From contig NZ_FMCR01000002.1 in the NCBI RefSeq assembly GCF_900091575.1, forward strand, positions 105,787 through 169,786: 64,000 bases of DNA. The letters are read 5' to 3'. The translations under genes were made by a program, and so were the position numbers. How positions within the stretch are numbered: position 1 is the first letter of the stretch; every line of letters starts with the position of its first letter. Origin of the DNA: Micromonospora saelicesensis (lineage in GTDB: Bacteria > Actinomycetota > Actinomycetes > Mycobacteriales > Micromonosporaceae). This document shows, one piece after another, positions 1-8,281 of the stretch. The notes under the pieces were generated by a model. The model saw only the letters and a program-made list of their open reading frames with translations. It was not told the origin of the DNA and did not search any database.

Positions 1-85
1 ACCGCACCGCACGGCAAGACCACAGCACGACACCGACCGCTGGCCGGCACCCGCAACCCGGGGTGCCGGCCAGCGGCATTTCCGT
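1..85. repeat. Terminator block, copy A (duplicate of 8867-8950)
   Basis: The first 85 bases of the window match 8867-8950 almost base for base, including the hairpin; the differences are confined to the hairpin loop. Copy B lies just after a secreted lysozyme-like gene, so copy A probably follows a paralogue of that gene lying left of the window. The repeat may continue beyond the left edge. Confidence 0.85.
37..76 (+). terminator. Strong hairpin terminator
   Basis: A 16-bp perfect stem (37-52 with 61-76) closes an 8-nt loop. No T tract follows, which is common for actinobacterial terminators. It presumably ends a rightward gene outside the window and may also serve the leftward MFS gene. 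Confidence 0.7.
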
Positions 86-161
86 GCCCTGACAACCCCG
101 CATAAACCGCACCACGAAACCGGCACCTACACCCGGGGAGGCGGCCAGCGGCGTACCCCGG

Positions 162-1601
162 TCAGTTCTTGTGGTTGTGGGTGCGCCTGATATCGATCAG
201 CGCGGTGATCAGCGCGAGCGCGATGATGCCGGTGGCGAGCATGAGGGACTGTTCGAAGGCGTTGGTCCAGTCCCCGCGGCTGTCGGCCAACGTGGAGAAG
301 AACAGCGAGCCGACCGCGGCGATGCCGGCGGCGGCGCCGATCCGCTGGCCGGTCTGGAGCATGCCGGCGCCGCTGCCCGCCTGGTCGACCGGCACCTCGG
401 ACAGGGTGATCGTCTGGTTGGGGGCGATCACCAGCCCGCTGCCGATGCCGGCGACGAGCAGTGGGCCGGCGGTGACCCAGGGCGCCGGGGCGTCCGGGAA
501 GAGGCGCAGTGCGATCACCGTGGCGGCCAGTCCGACCACCACGGTGAGCAGTCCGATGGCGACCAGTGGTCGGCCGAAGCGGTTGACGATGCGGCCACCG
601 AGCACGGCGGCGGCCGCGGAGCCCAGGGCGAAGGGGGTGATGGCCAGGCCGGCGACGAGCGCGCTGTAGCCGAGCCCCATCTGCAGGAACAGGGTGAAGA
701 TGAAGAAGATCGCGGTGAAGCCGCCGAAGTAGACGAGCGCCAGGATCGAGCCCAGCGTGTACGACTGGAAGCTGAACAGTCGGAGGTCGAACAGGGGCTG
801 GTGCTGGCGTGCGTACCGTCGTTCCCAGAGCCCGAAGCCGACCAGCACCGCCAGGCCGACCGGGATGAGCGCCCACTTCCACGGGGTCCGCCACTGCTGC
901 TCCTGCACCAGTGGCAGCAGGACCAGGACCACACCGACGCCGAGCAGCAGGACGCCGACGGGGTCGAGTCGATGCCAGCCGGGTTGGCCGCTGGGGCGGC
1001 CGGGCAGCAGCCGCCAGCCGAGGATCACCGCGAGGACACCTACCGGCACGTTGACGAAGAAGACCCAGCGCCAGCCGTGTTCGTCGCCGCCGATGGCGAT
1101 GAGCAGTCCGCCGAGCAACGGCCCGACGGCGGTGGAGATGCCAATGGTGGCGCCGAGCAGCCCGAACGGGCGGGCGCGTTCGGGCCCGCGGAACAGTTGC
1201 TGGATCAGCCCGATGACCTGGGGGTTGACGACGCCGGCGGCGGCGCCCTGCAGTAGTCGGGCGATGACCAGCCAGGTCGGGGAGGTGGCGAGGCCGGCGA
1301 GCGCGCTGGTGATAGTGAACAGCGCGATGCCGAAGACGAAGGCGTTGCGCCGGCCGCGGGCGTCGCCGAACCGGCCGGCGGGCACCAGTGCCAGGCCGAA
1401 GGTGAGCGCGTACCCGGAGAGAATCCACTGCAGGTCGCTCGACGACGCGTGCAGCGCCCGGTCGATGGAGGGCACGGCCACGTTGACGATGCTCACGTCG
1501 AGCAGCGTCATGAAGGCGGCGACGAGTCCGACGCCGACGGCCTGCCAGCGTCGTCGGTTCTCGGCGGCAGTCACCGGCTGTGGCGTCTGCGCCGCGCTCA
1601 T
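162..1601 (-). CDS. MFS drug exporter, DHA2 (EmrB/QacA) family
   Basis: A 479-residue integral membrane protein with about 14 hydrophobic segments, the topology and length usual for DHA2 proton-coupled drug exporters. Family marks are the TM1 stretch LLDVSIVNVAVPSI and the motif-A loop GRFGDARGRRNAF between TM2 and TM3. The ATG at 1601 is preferred over the one at 1631 because a run of six G lies 4-5 nt upstream of it. A small winged-helix protein (1687-1923) precedes it on the same strand 85 bp away and may regulate it. The substrate cannot be read from sequence; efflux of toxic or self-made compounds is inferred. Confidence 0.9.
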   Translation of the reverse strand: MSAAQTPQPVTAAENRRRWQAVGVGLVAAFMTLLDVSIVNVAVPSIDRALHASSSDLQWILSGYALTFGLALVPAGRFGDARGRRNAFVFGIALFTITSALAGLATSPTWLVIARLLQGAAAGVVNPQVIGLIQQLFRGPERARPFGLLGATIGISTAVGPLLGGLLIAIGGDEHGWRWVFFVNVPVGVLAVILGWRLLPGRPSGQPGWHRLDPVGVLLLGVGVVLVLLPLVQEQQWRTPWKWALIPVGLAVLVGFGLWERRYARQHQPLFDLRLFSFQSYTLGSILALVYFGGFTAIFFIFTLFLQMGLGYSALVAGLAITPFALGSAAAAVLGGRIVNRFGRPLVAIGLLTVVVGLAATVIALRLFPDAPAPWVTAGPLLVAGIGSGLVIAPNQTITLSEVPVDQAGSGAGMLQTGQRIGAAAGIAAVGSLFFSTLADSRGDWTNAFEQSLMLATGIIALALITALIDIRRTHNHKN

Positions 1602-1686
1602 CGTGCCCCCCGTCGACCCCTGGTCATCCATGGTTGACCGCTACCCGGGTCTTCGGGGGGCGAACCGTGCCGGTTGGTTCCGCGGG

Positions 1687-1923
1687 TCACGCCATCTGGC
1701 GGGCGCAGAACCGGGGACCGAAGTCGAGGCCGGCCATCGGTGAGTCCTCGCGGTGCAGCAGGCCCTTCTCGGTGAGCAGGTGCAGGGGGCTGCCCACCTG
1801 CTCCGCGGTGAGCCCGGATTCCTCGGCGATCAGGTCCGGGTATGGCACCTGCCCACGTGCCTCGAGGGTGGTGACCGCCTGGTACACCCGTTGCTCGGCC
1901 TCCGACAGTTGCACCTGCTGCAT
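1687..1923 (-). CDS. Small winged-helix-like protein
   Basis: 78 residues with an excellent Shine-Dalgarno (AAGGAGG) 5 nt before the ATG. The sequence reads as a compact winged-helix DNA-binding fold: helix 1 (about 6-22), a helix-turn-helix (about 28-50, with EESGLTAEQV) and a wing toward the C-terminus. No sensor domain is present. It lies upstream of and in line with the MFS exporter gene and divergent from the flavoprotein gene, so local transcriptional control is a reasonable inference, but I do not recognise a named family. Confidence 0.75.
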   Translation of the reverse strand: MQQVQLSEAEQRVYQAVTTLEARGQVPYPDLIAEESGLTAEQVGSPLHLLTEKGLLHREDSPMAGLDFGPRFCARQMA

Positions 1924-2071
1924 GGTTCCTCCTTGTGCTCGTCCGCCATTGCGGTGGCGGCTGCCGTGCGCCGGTTACCCCCTCGGTGCCCGAAGATGCA
2001 CACCCGATCGGGCGGTCGCGACGGCGGGCGGGTCCGGCGGTCGGGCGGGGGAGGTGCCCTAGGCTGCTTCC

Positions 2072-3232
2072 GTGATCGTTTGGGATCTCGTCGTTGTCGG
2101 CGCTGGCCCCGCGGGGCTGTCCGCGGCGCACGCCGCTGCCCGTGCGGGCGTCTCCACCCTTGTCGTCGAGCGCGCAGTTCACCCGCGGTACAAGACCTGC
2201 GGCGGTGGCCTGATCGGCACCTCGCTGGCGGCCGTTCAGGATCGGATCGAGGTGCCCGCGCACGACCGGGTGGACCGGGTGACATTCACCCGCGACGGCC
2301 GTCGGGAGTTCACCCGCCGCAACGGCAGCCCGGTGGTGACGATGGTGCGCCGCGAGGAGTTCGACGACCGGCTGCGCGCGGCGGCGGTCGCCGCCGGCGC
2401 GCAGTTGCGGGAGCGGGTCGCGGTCCGCGCGATCGAGCAGGACCCTGAGGGGGTACGCCTGCGGCTGGCCGACGGTACGACGATCGCGGCTCGTGCCGTG
2501 ATCGGGGCGGACGGCTCGTCGGGGGTGACCGGGCGGCACGTCGGGGTTCGGTACCGGCAGGTGGATCTGGGTCTGGAGTTGGAGATTCCGGTGCCGCGCG
2601 TCGAGCAGGAGCGGTGGCGGGGCCGGCTGCTGCTGGACTGGGGTGCCATGCCGGGCTCGTACGCCTGGGTCTTTCCCAAGGGTGACCGGCTGACCGTCGG
2701 CGTGATCGCCGCGCGCGGGGCGGGGGAGGGGACCCGCGACTACCTGCGGCAGTTCGTCGACCGTCTGGGTCTGACGGGGTTGCCGGCGGAGCACGACTCC
2801 GGTCACCTGACCCGCTGTCGGGCGGAGGATTCACCGTTGCGCAACGGCCGGGTGCTGGTCGTGGGGGATGCGGCGGGTTTGCTGGAGCCGTGGAGCCGGG
2901 AGGGCATCAGCTTCGCGTTGCGCTCCGGCGAGTTGGCCGGAGCTGCGGTCGCGGGCGGTGACCTGGCCGGGTACGAGCGGGCGGTGGCCGAGCGTCTGCT
3001 GCCGGAGATGCGGGCGGGCTTCCGGCTGCTCGACGTGTTCACCCGTCGCCCGGACGTGTTCCACGCCCTGTTGGCGACCCCGCCGGGCTGGCGGATGTTC
3101 GTGCAGTTCTGCCAAGGGCGGGCGAGCTTCGACGAGATGCTGCGCCGCCGCCCGATCCGGGCCGCCCTCGCGGTGCTCGACCGGTTGTCCCATCCGTCGC
3201 GCCAGGCCACCACCGCTCACCCAGGATCCTAG
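2072..3232 (+). CDS. Geranylgeranyl reductase family FAD oxidoreductase
   Basis: 386 residues. The N-terminus has the Rossmann FAD motif VVGAGPAGLSAAHAA (about residues 8-22) followed by the CGGGL stretch typical of geranylgeranyl-reductase (ChlP/GGR) proteins; a second FAD motif, GDAAGLLEPWSREGI, lies near 264-279. Such enzymes saturate isoprenoid chains such as menaquinone tails or lipid precursors; the substrate here is unknown. The start is the GTG at 2072. A TAGGCT -10 box at 2060-2065 lies 6 nt before it and there is no Shine-Dalgarno, so the mRNA is probably leaderless. Confidence 0.88.
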   Translation: MIVWDLVVVGAGPAGLSAAHAAARAGVSTLVVERAVHPRYKTCGGGLIGTSLAAVQDRIEVPAHDRVDRVTFTRDGRREFTRRNGSPVVTMVRREEFDDRLRAAAVAAGAQLRERVAVRAIEQDPEGVRLRLADGTTIAARAVIGADGSSGVTGRHVGVRYRQVDLGLELEIPVPRVEQERWRGRLLLDWGAMPGSYAWVFPKGDRLTVGVIAARGAGEGTRDYLRQFVDRLGLTGLPAEHDSGHLTRCRAEDSPLRNGRVLVVGDAAGLLEPWSREGISFALRSGELAGAAVAGGDLAGYERAVAERLLPEMRAGFRLLDVFTRRPDVFHALLATPPGWRMFVQFCQGRASFDEMLRRRPIRAALAVLDRLSHPSRQATTAHPGS

Positions 3233-3316
3233 GACGCCTTACAGGGTGTGTGCTTGGCTACTGGTGTCGACCGGCGTGACCGCCGGACAATCACAGCGGA
3301 GCAGGAGGAGGCGCTG

Positions 3317-3490
3317 ATGACCGAGCAGCCGTTCACCGACGACGAGTACGCGTTTCTGCGCCACGCGCGGTTCGGGGAGTTGCCGCCCGCCGTCCGTCCC
3401 GACGAGCGGGTGGCCCTGACCGAGACCGATCCCGGGCGCGACCGGCCGGAGGAGTCCGAGGACCCGATCCGCTGGAACGTGCAGGGCTGA
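3317..3490 (+). CDS. Small acidic hypothetical protein
   Basis: 57 residues starting at an ATG 6 nt after GGAGGAG, a much better start than the upstream ATG at 3248. The protein is hydrophilic and acidic (TEQPFTDDEYAFLRHARFG at the start, RDRPEESEDPIRW near the end), with no membrane segment and no domain I recognise. It stands alone between the flavoprotein gene and a bidirectional terminator. Confidence 0.65.
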   Translation: MTEQPFTDDEYAFLRHARFGELPPAVRPDERVALTETDPGRDRPEESEDPIRWNVQG

Positions 3491-3499
3491 GAACGCGCG

Positions 3500-3531
3500 A
3501 CGGGCCGCGGGTGTCGCCACCCACGGCCCGT
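3500..3531. terminator. Bidirectional terminator hairpin
   Basis: A 13-bp stem with one C-A mismatch (3500-3513 with 3518-3531) closes a TCGC loop. It lies between the stops of two convergent genes and can serve both. Confidence 0.75.
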
Positions 3532-3547
3532 TCGTGATGCGCTGCGG

Positions 3548-5338
3548 TCAGAAGACGGGCACGCCCTCGCGGACCAGACGCCAGTTGGGCTGGAAGAAGT
3601 CGGCCGGGTCGATAGTCCCCTTGGCCTGCGCCCAGTCGATGAGCAGCTGACGGATCTCCTGCTGTGCGTTGTAGACCTGGGTCTTCACGATGCCGGGGAA
3701 GTTGCCGCCGCCGCTGCGCCGGTAGTTGTTCACCGCCACCACGAACTGGGCGTTGTCCGCCACCGGGGTGTCGGTGCCGGACAGCACCAGCCGGGTGATC
3801 CGCTGCCCGACCGGCTTGGAGATGTCGATGTCGTAGTCCAGGCCGGAGAAGACGTCGTAGTTGTAGTCCGGCACCGCCGGGTCGCTGATCTGCTCCGGGT
3901 CGACCGGGGAACCCGGCGCGAACGTACGGAAGTACTTCGCCGAGTACTCCAGGTAGGCGCGCACCTCGGCCCCGCTCAGCACGACCGCCTCGAGGGTGTT
4001 GTCGTACACGTACAGGCCGGCCACGTCGCGGATCTTCACGTCGCCGGCCGGGAAGACGGCGGTCCGGCTGAACGGCGCCGCGATCGACAGCACCGGCAGG
4101 TCCGCGTACGCCGTGCCGGCCAGCGCCGCGCCGACCACCTCGGTCTGCACGTGGTTGATGAAGTCCAGGATCGGCGTGTCCTTGTACCGCGACTCTGCCG
4201 CCGACAACTCCACGCTGGACGTGGCGACGACCTGGTTGACGTACGCCACGGTCTTCTGATGCTGGGCCCGCACGGCGGCGAGCACCTTCGGGTCCTCGAC
4301 CACCGTGTTGGTGTTCAGCATGGTGGCGGCCTTCTTGGTGATCGTCCACCGGCCACGCTCACGGGTGAGGGTGAAGTCCATCCGGGTGAGCCGCTGGCCC
4401 CACTTCGACGGCTCGGAGAGCAGCACCTGCGTGCCGGTGCGCTCGTTGGTGACGAACCGCTCGACCACCTCGTTGTGCGCGTGACCGAAGAGGATCGCGT
4501 CGATTCCCGGCACCTGCTGGGCGATCAGCGCCACCGGGTTCTCGTTCGGCAGCTCCGGGCCGTAGCTGGAGGTGCCGCTGTCACCGCCGTGCGCCGAGAT
4601 CAGCACGAGGTCCGCGCCACGGGCCCGCATGATCGGCACCCACTTCGCGGCGGTCGCGACCATGTCGTCGAAGCGCAGCTTGCCCTCGACGTTGCCCTTG
4701 TCCCAGATGGCCACACCGGGGTTGGTCAACCCGAGGATGCCGACCCGCAGGGTCGGCGCGGCGAAACCGAGGGAGACCTTCTTGATGACGTACGGCAGAA
4801 AGGCCGGCTTGCCGGTCTTCGCATTGACGGCGTTCGCGGCGAGCGCCGGGAAGCCGAGCTGGCGGATCCACAGGTCCAGCAACGGCAGGCCGTAGTTGAA
4901 CTCGTGGTTGCCCAGGGTCACCGCGTCGTAGTCGATGACGTTCATGGCCCGTGCCATCGGGTGCGTCTCCCCGGTGGCGGTGATCGGCTCCTGCTTGGCG
5001 TAGTACGTGGCCAGCGGCGTGCCCTGGATCGTGTCGCCGGCGTCGAGCACCAGCGTCGCCTTGCCGCGCCGCTCCCGACGGATCTGGTTGATCAGGGTCG
5101 CCAGCTTCGCCACGCCGATGTCGTTCTGCTTGCTGTCGTCGTACTCGGCGTCGCGGTAGTAGTCCCAGTTGTAGACGTTGCCGTGCGTGTCCGACGTGCC
5201 CAGGAGGGTGAGGTCCCAGGTGCGGGGCCGGGCCGGGCCGGCCGCCTGCGCGGGCGCGGCGGCGATCAGCGGGGTGGTCGCCGCGGCCGCCGCCGCGACG
5301 AGCACCTGGCGGCGCGACGGGCCGGAGGGAGAGGTCAT
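3548..5338 (-). CDS. Exported bifunctional 5'-nucleotidase / 2',3'-cyclic phosphodiesterase
   Basis: 596 residues from the ATG at 5338, which has AAAGG 6 nt upstream. The N-terminus is a twin-arginine signal (SRRQVLVAAAAAA, then an AQAAG cleavage region), so the protein is exported folded. The metallophosphatase domain shows all its metal ligand motifs: SDTHGN, DAGDTIQGT, LGNHEFNYG, SAHGGDSG and FGHAHN. The C-terminal half is the substrate-binding 5'-nucleotidase domain. The likely role is extracellular nucleotide hydrolysis for phosphate and nucleoside scavenging, inferred from the family. It is divergent from the SDR gene. Confidence 0.93.
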   Translation of the reverse strand: MTSPSGPSRRQVLVAAAAAATTPLIAAAPAQAAGPARPRTWDLTLLGTSDTHGNVYNWDYYRDAEYDDSKQNDIGVAKLATLINQIRRERRGKATLVLDAGDTIQGTPLATYYAKQEPITATGETHPMARAMNVIDYDAVTLGNHEFNYGLPLLDLWIRQLGFPALAANAVNAKTGKPAFLPYVIKKVSLGFAAPTLRVGILGLTNPGVAIWDKGNVEGKLRFDDMVATAAKWVPIMRARGADLVLISAHGGDSGTSSYGPELPNENPVALIAQQVPGIDAILFGHAHNEVVERFVTNERTGTQVLLSEPSKWGQRLTRMDFTLTRERGRWTITKKAATMLNTNTVVEDPKVLAAVRAQHQKTVAYVNQVVATSSVELSAAESRYKDTPILDFINHVQTEVVGAALAGTAYADLPVLSIAAPFSRTAVFPAGDVKIRDVAGLYVYDNTLEAVVLSGAEVRAYLEYSAKYFRTFAPGSPVDPEQISDPAVPDYNYDVFSGLDYDIDISKPVGQRITRLVLSGTDTPVADNAQFVVAVNNYRRSGGGNFPGIVKTQVYNAQQEIRQLLIDWAQAKGTIDPADFFQPNWRLVREGVPVF

Positions 5339-5520
5339 GACGTGCCTTTCCATGGGGGTACGCGCCTCGTGAGCGCCTTGCGCACCATAACCAGCACCTG
5401 GCACCACCGCCACGGCAGCCCCGATCGTTGCAGCGGTTTCCGCAGGCCGACGCAGGGTAGGGCGGTCAGGACGACATTCGCGGGAGAGCCCCGCTTCCCG
5501 CGCGCAGCGAGGAGATTTCA

Positions 5521-6423
5521 GTGAGCGAGGACCAGCACACCCAGCAGGATCCGACCAGCCAGTACGGCCAGCAGTCCGGTCAGCCCGCACAGCAGCAGTC
5601 AGCGCCCGGCTCGACCGGGGAGATGACCCCGAAGCCGGACCACGGGGAGGAGTCGTACCGGGGTAGCGGCAAGCTCGACGGCAAGCGGGCGCTGATCACC
5701 GGCGGTGACTCGGGGATCGGCCGGGCGGTCGCGATCGCCTTCGCCCGGGAGGGCGCGGACGTGCTCATCTCCTACCTGGGCGAGGAGGAGGACGCCGACG
5801 CCCGGGAGACCATCCGGCTGGTCGAGGCCGCCGGCCGGCGGGGCGTCGCGGTACGCGGTGACATCACCGACGAGGCGCACTGCCAGGAACTGGTCGACCG
5901 GGCGGTGCGCGACCTGGGCGGCCTCGACATCCTGGTCAACAACGCGGCGTTCCAGATGTCGCAGGACAAGGGGATCCTCGGCATCAGCACCGAGCAGTTC
6001 GACCGGGTGTTCAAGACCAACCTGTACGCGATGTTCTGGCTCTGCAAGGCCGCCATTCCCCACCTGGCCGAGGGGTCGGCGATCATCAACACGTCGTCGA
6101 TCCAGGCGTTCGACCCGTCGCCGCAGCTGCTCGACTACGCGACCACCAAGGCGGGGATCGCCAACTTCACGAAGGCCCTCGCCGCCGACCTGGCCGAGCA
6201 GGGCATCCGGGTCAACGCTGTCGCACCGGGACCGGTGTGGACGCCGCTGATCCCGTCCACCATGCCGAAGGAGAAGGTAAAGCAGTTCGGCACCGACACC
6301 CCGGAGGGGCGTCCCGGGCAGCCGGCTGAGCTGGCGCCCGCGTACGTCTTCTTCGCCTCGCAGGAGTCCAGCTACGTGACGGGCGAGATCCTGGGGGTCA
6401 CGGGCGGTCGACCGACCAAGTGA
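5521..6423 (+). CDS. SDR oxidoreductase of the YghA/YhdF type
   Basis: 300 residues, longer than a core SDR because of a 50-residue Gln-rich hydrophilic N-terminus typical of the YghA/YhdF group. The cofactor motif TGGDSGIG (about 60-67), the NNAA motif near 140, the catalytic Ser in NTSSIQ and the YATTK pair near 206-210 are all intact. The GTG start has GAGGAG 6 nt upstream. These proteins are often linked to general stress in actinobacteria; the substrate is not known. A strong hairpin follows the stop. Confidence 0.9.
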   Translation: MSEDQHTQQDPTSQYGQQSGQPAQQQSAPGSTGEMTPKPDHGEESYRGSGKLDGKRALITGGDSGIGRAVAIAFAREGADVLISYLGEEEDADARETIRLVEAAGRRGVAVRGDITDEAHCQELVDRAVRDLGGLDILVNNAAFQMSQDKGILGISTEQFDRVFKTNLYAMFWLCKAAIPHLAEGSAIINTSSIQAFDPSPQLLDYATTKAGIANFTKALAADLAEQGIRVNAVAPGPVWTPLIPSTMPKEKVKQFGTDTPEGRPGQPAELAPAYVFFASQESSYVTGEILGVTGGRPTK

Positions 6424-6428
6424 CCCGC

Positions 6429-6465
6429 CGTCGGGTGGGCGTCCGCGCGGGATGCCCACCCGACG
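6429..6465 (+). terminator. Terminator after the SDR gene
   Basis: A 12-bp perfect stem (6429-6440 with 6454-6465) with a 13-nt loop starts 6 nt after the SDR stop, before the convergent nucleotidyltransferase gene. Confidence 0.75.
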
Positions 6466-6505
6466 CTGTGGCCCGCTCGCGTCGCTTGTTCGCGTGGCTC
6501 GCTGG

Positions 6506-7165
6506 TCAGCGTGGCCAGGCGGCGAAGCGTTGCCGGATCTCGGCGACGTCGGCGGTGCCCAGGCCGTACCGGCCGAAACGCTGGTCGGAGAGCCGGTCCA
6601 GGTAACGGCCGGCGGCGCGCACGTCGTCCGGGTCCAGTGCGGGGTCGACCTGCCGTGCCAGCACCAACAGTTCGGTCACGTCGTAGTGGTCGAGGGCGGC
6701 GGCCACGTCGATGAAGTCGCGAACCTCCCGTCGGTTGACCAACGCCGCGATCTTGTTCGCCACCAGGTCGCGAACGTCCATCACCGGGCCCAGGTCCATC
6801 ACCACCGGGCTCTGCTGGCGGTCCAACCGGGCGAGGCTGAGCCGGATCTGCCGTCCGTCGCGGCTCACCACGAAGTCCTTCATGTCCTGCTCGTACCCGT
6901 CGAACAGCTCGCCCAGCTCACTGTCCGGGTCGGCATCACTGACGATGAACCCCGCCCGCTCCAGGGCCACCCGCACTCCGGCGGACGCGGCCGCCGCAGC
7001 GCCCTCCACGTCCGCGAAGAGGTCCACGTCCTCCGTCGGTCGGGCGACCAGCCCGTGCGCCGCCCACGCCACCCCACCACCCAGAACGAACCGGTACGGC
7101 CCGGCGGCGGCCAGCGCCACCCGGGCCACCTCCCGGTAGAACTCGTGCAGATGAGGTTCGATCAC
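6506..7165 (-). CDS. AbiEii-like nucleotidyltransferase
   Basis: 219 residues from a GTG at 7165 that overlaps the upstream stop as GTGA, implying translational coupling. The nucleotidyltransferase core is visible: the glycine loop FVLGGGVAWAAHGL followed by the metal-binding pair in TEDVDLF, then the MDVRDLVANKIAALVNR helix and a DFIDVAAALDHY segment shared with AbiEii/MNT-type proteins. AbiEii toxins block growth by modifying tRNA acceptor ends. The partner gene here is not the usual AbiEi, so toxin activity is only a hypothesis; a housekeeping or antibiotic-type nucleotidyltransferase is the alternative. Confidence 0.75.
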   Translation of the reverse strand: MIEPHLHEFYREVARVALAAAGPYRFVLGGGVAWAAHGLVARPTEDVDLFADVEGAAAAASAGVRVALERAGFIVSDADPDSELGELFDGYEQDMKDFVVSRDGRQIRLSLARLDRQQSPVVMDLGPVMDVRDLVANKIAALVNRREVRDFIDVAAALDHYDVTELLVLARQVDPALDPDDVRAAGRYLDRLSDQRFGRYGLGTADVAEIRQRFAAWPR

Positions 7166-7503
7166 GCCGCGCGCAGGCCGCGGTGCCGGCTCTCCCACGC
7201 CTGGCGTACGCCCCGAGGCAGGTTGAGCAGTCGCCACACCCGACGCAGCGTCCGCCCGTTGATCAGAGCGCGCAGATCGTCGGCCCGAGTGGTCTCGCGA
7301 AGCACGTTCTCGTACATCCAGAGCAGCTGGTCGGGGTCGCCGAGGTCGAAGGTGCGCTCGGCGTTCCACATCAGCCGTACCGGCAGCTCCACCACACCTC
7401 GGGTGGGGCCGGCAAGCTCGGCGAGCGTCCGTGCCACCACAGCGGGGCGACCCGGGCGGGCCAGAAAGGCCACGCCGGTCGCGGTGGGGGAGACGGCCTG
7501 CAT
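7162..7503 (-). CDS. Hypothetical protein coupled to the nucleotidyltransferase
   Basis: 113 residues from the ATG at 7503. There is no Shine-Dalgarno, but TACCCT lies 6 nt upstream on the coding strand, so the message is probably leaderless. The sequence is basic toward the C-terminus (RRVWRLLNLPRGVRQAWE) with the hydrophobic start TATGVAFLARPG. I do not recognise a domain. The 4-nt overlap with the next gene suggests a stoichiometric partner, possibly an antitoxin. Confidence 0.65.
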   Translation of the reverse strand: MQAVSPTATGVAFLARPGRPAVVARTLAELAGPTRGVVELPVRLMWNAERTFDLGDPDQLLWMYENVLRETTRADDLRALINGRTLRRVWRLLNLPRGVRQAWESRHRGLRAA

Positions 7504-7643
7504 GGTGTCAGGGTAACGCCCACCAGAGCCGGTGTCGCTCAGGTCGATCCCAGCACGCTGCTCCAGGCGCGCCGCCCGGCCCTCATCCACCTCCAAGTTT
7601 GTCCGGTTTGCGCGAGGTGGTGCGCTCGGCCCGTTCGTGATCG

Positions 7644-7708
7644 ACTCGGGTTCCTTGAAGTCGGGGTGTGCGGGAGTCCGGGATGCTCCGACTTCCGTGA
7701 ACTCGGGT
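7644..7708. repeat. REP-like imperfect inverted repeat
   Basis: Two 21-bp arms (7644-7664 and 7688-7708) match in 16 of 21 positions when one is reverse-complemented, with a 23-nt spacer. Each arm has a TTC-N3-GAA core. It lies in non-coding DNA. It looks like an interspersed palindromic element rather than a terminator, because no gene ends here. Confidence 0.55.
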
Positions 7709-7832
7709 GGGTCACGCGGGTGAGGGGCGTTTCGACGCCTTGGGTGCGGTGTTGTGTGGGTGGTTTGCCCGTTGGTGGGTGTTGTGGGGTGTGGCCGGGC
7801 GCACTCGTGGGCCGGAATCATGGCCGGGGCGG

Positions 7833-8109
7833 GGTCGTTACATACCCTGACGATCGCAGTACCACGACCCGCCGCCCGACCCTGAGGGCTGGTCGCGCAG
7901 GTTGGAATGCCAGCCTCCACCCGGTCGTTACAGTCCCCACGAACGACCGCAGGCACCGCCACGATGAGGGTGCCGACGGGTGGGCCAACCCGGAATGACC
8001 CGGGCCCCTCGGTCGTTACAACCCCCACGAACGACCGCAGGCGCCGCCACGATGAGGGTGCCGATGGATGGGCCACCCCCGGAATGACCCCGGCCCCCGG
8101 GTCGTTACA
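7833..8109. repeat. Phased repeat array, period about 89 bp
   Basis: The decamer GGTCGTTACA occurs at 7833, 7923, 8011 and 8100, spaced 90, 88 and 89 bp. The second and third units are highly similar along their whole length, the first is diverged, and the fourth is only a start. In units 2 and 3 the decamer pairs with AACGACC 12 nt downstream (7942-7948 and 8030-8036), giving a 7-bp hairpin in each. The array sits between the divergent nucleotidyltransferase unit and the lysozyme-like gene. Confidence 0.85.
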
Positions 8110-8120
8110 CAGGGACCGGC

Positions 8121-8281
8121 GCCGCGAGCCCCCCGCTCGCTAGGTCGCCGCCCGACGCCCGACACGGCGTCACCCCCCAAACTTTCCCCCCTTGTACGTG
8201 CAGCGCCGGACGAGGTGCTCACACCCTTACCGCCGCCCCCCTTGGCGGTGCGGGTGTCCTACCCCCGAAGGAGCTACCCCC
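8121..8281 (+). promoter_or_regulatory. C-run-rich leader of the lysozyme-like gene
   Basis: This segment carries four runs of about six C. One lies in the loop of a 6-bp hairpin near 8121-8137. Another lies in the loop of a longer hairpin: stem 8221-8234 with 8244-8257, 12 bp with a 2x2 internal loop. A GAAGGAG ribosome site follows. It may act as an attenuator or as an independent small RNA; the C-loops recall the actinobacterial 6C class, but the match is not proven. Confidence 0.4.

Noticed and set aside
7183..8076. Coding potential across the 89-bp repeats
   Set aside because: Open frames exist on both strands only because repeats lack stops; the real partner gene has a better start at 7503.
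7833..8109. CRISPR array
   Set aside because: Only a 10-bp core is constant, the spacers are similar to each other, and no cas genes are present.
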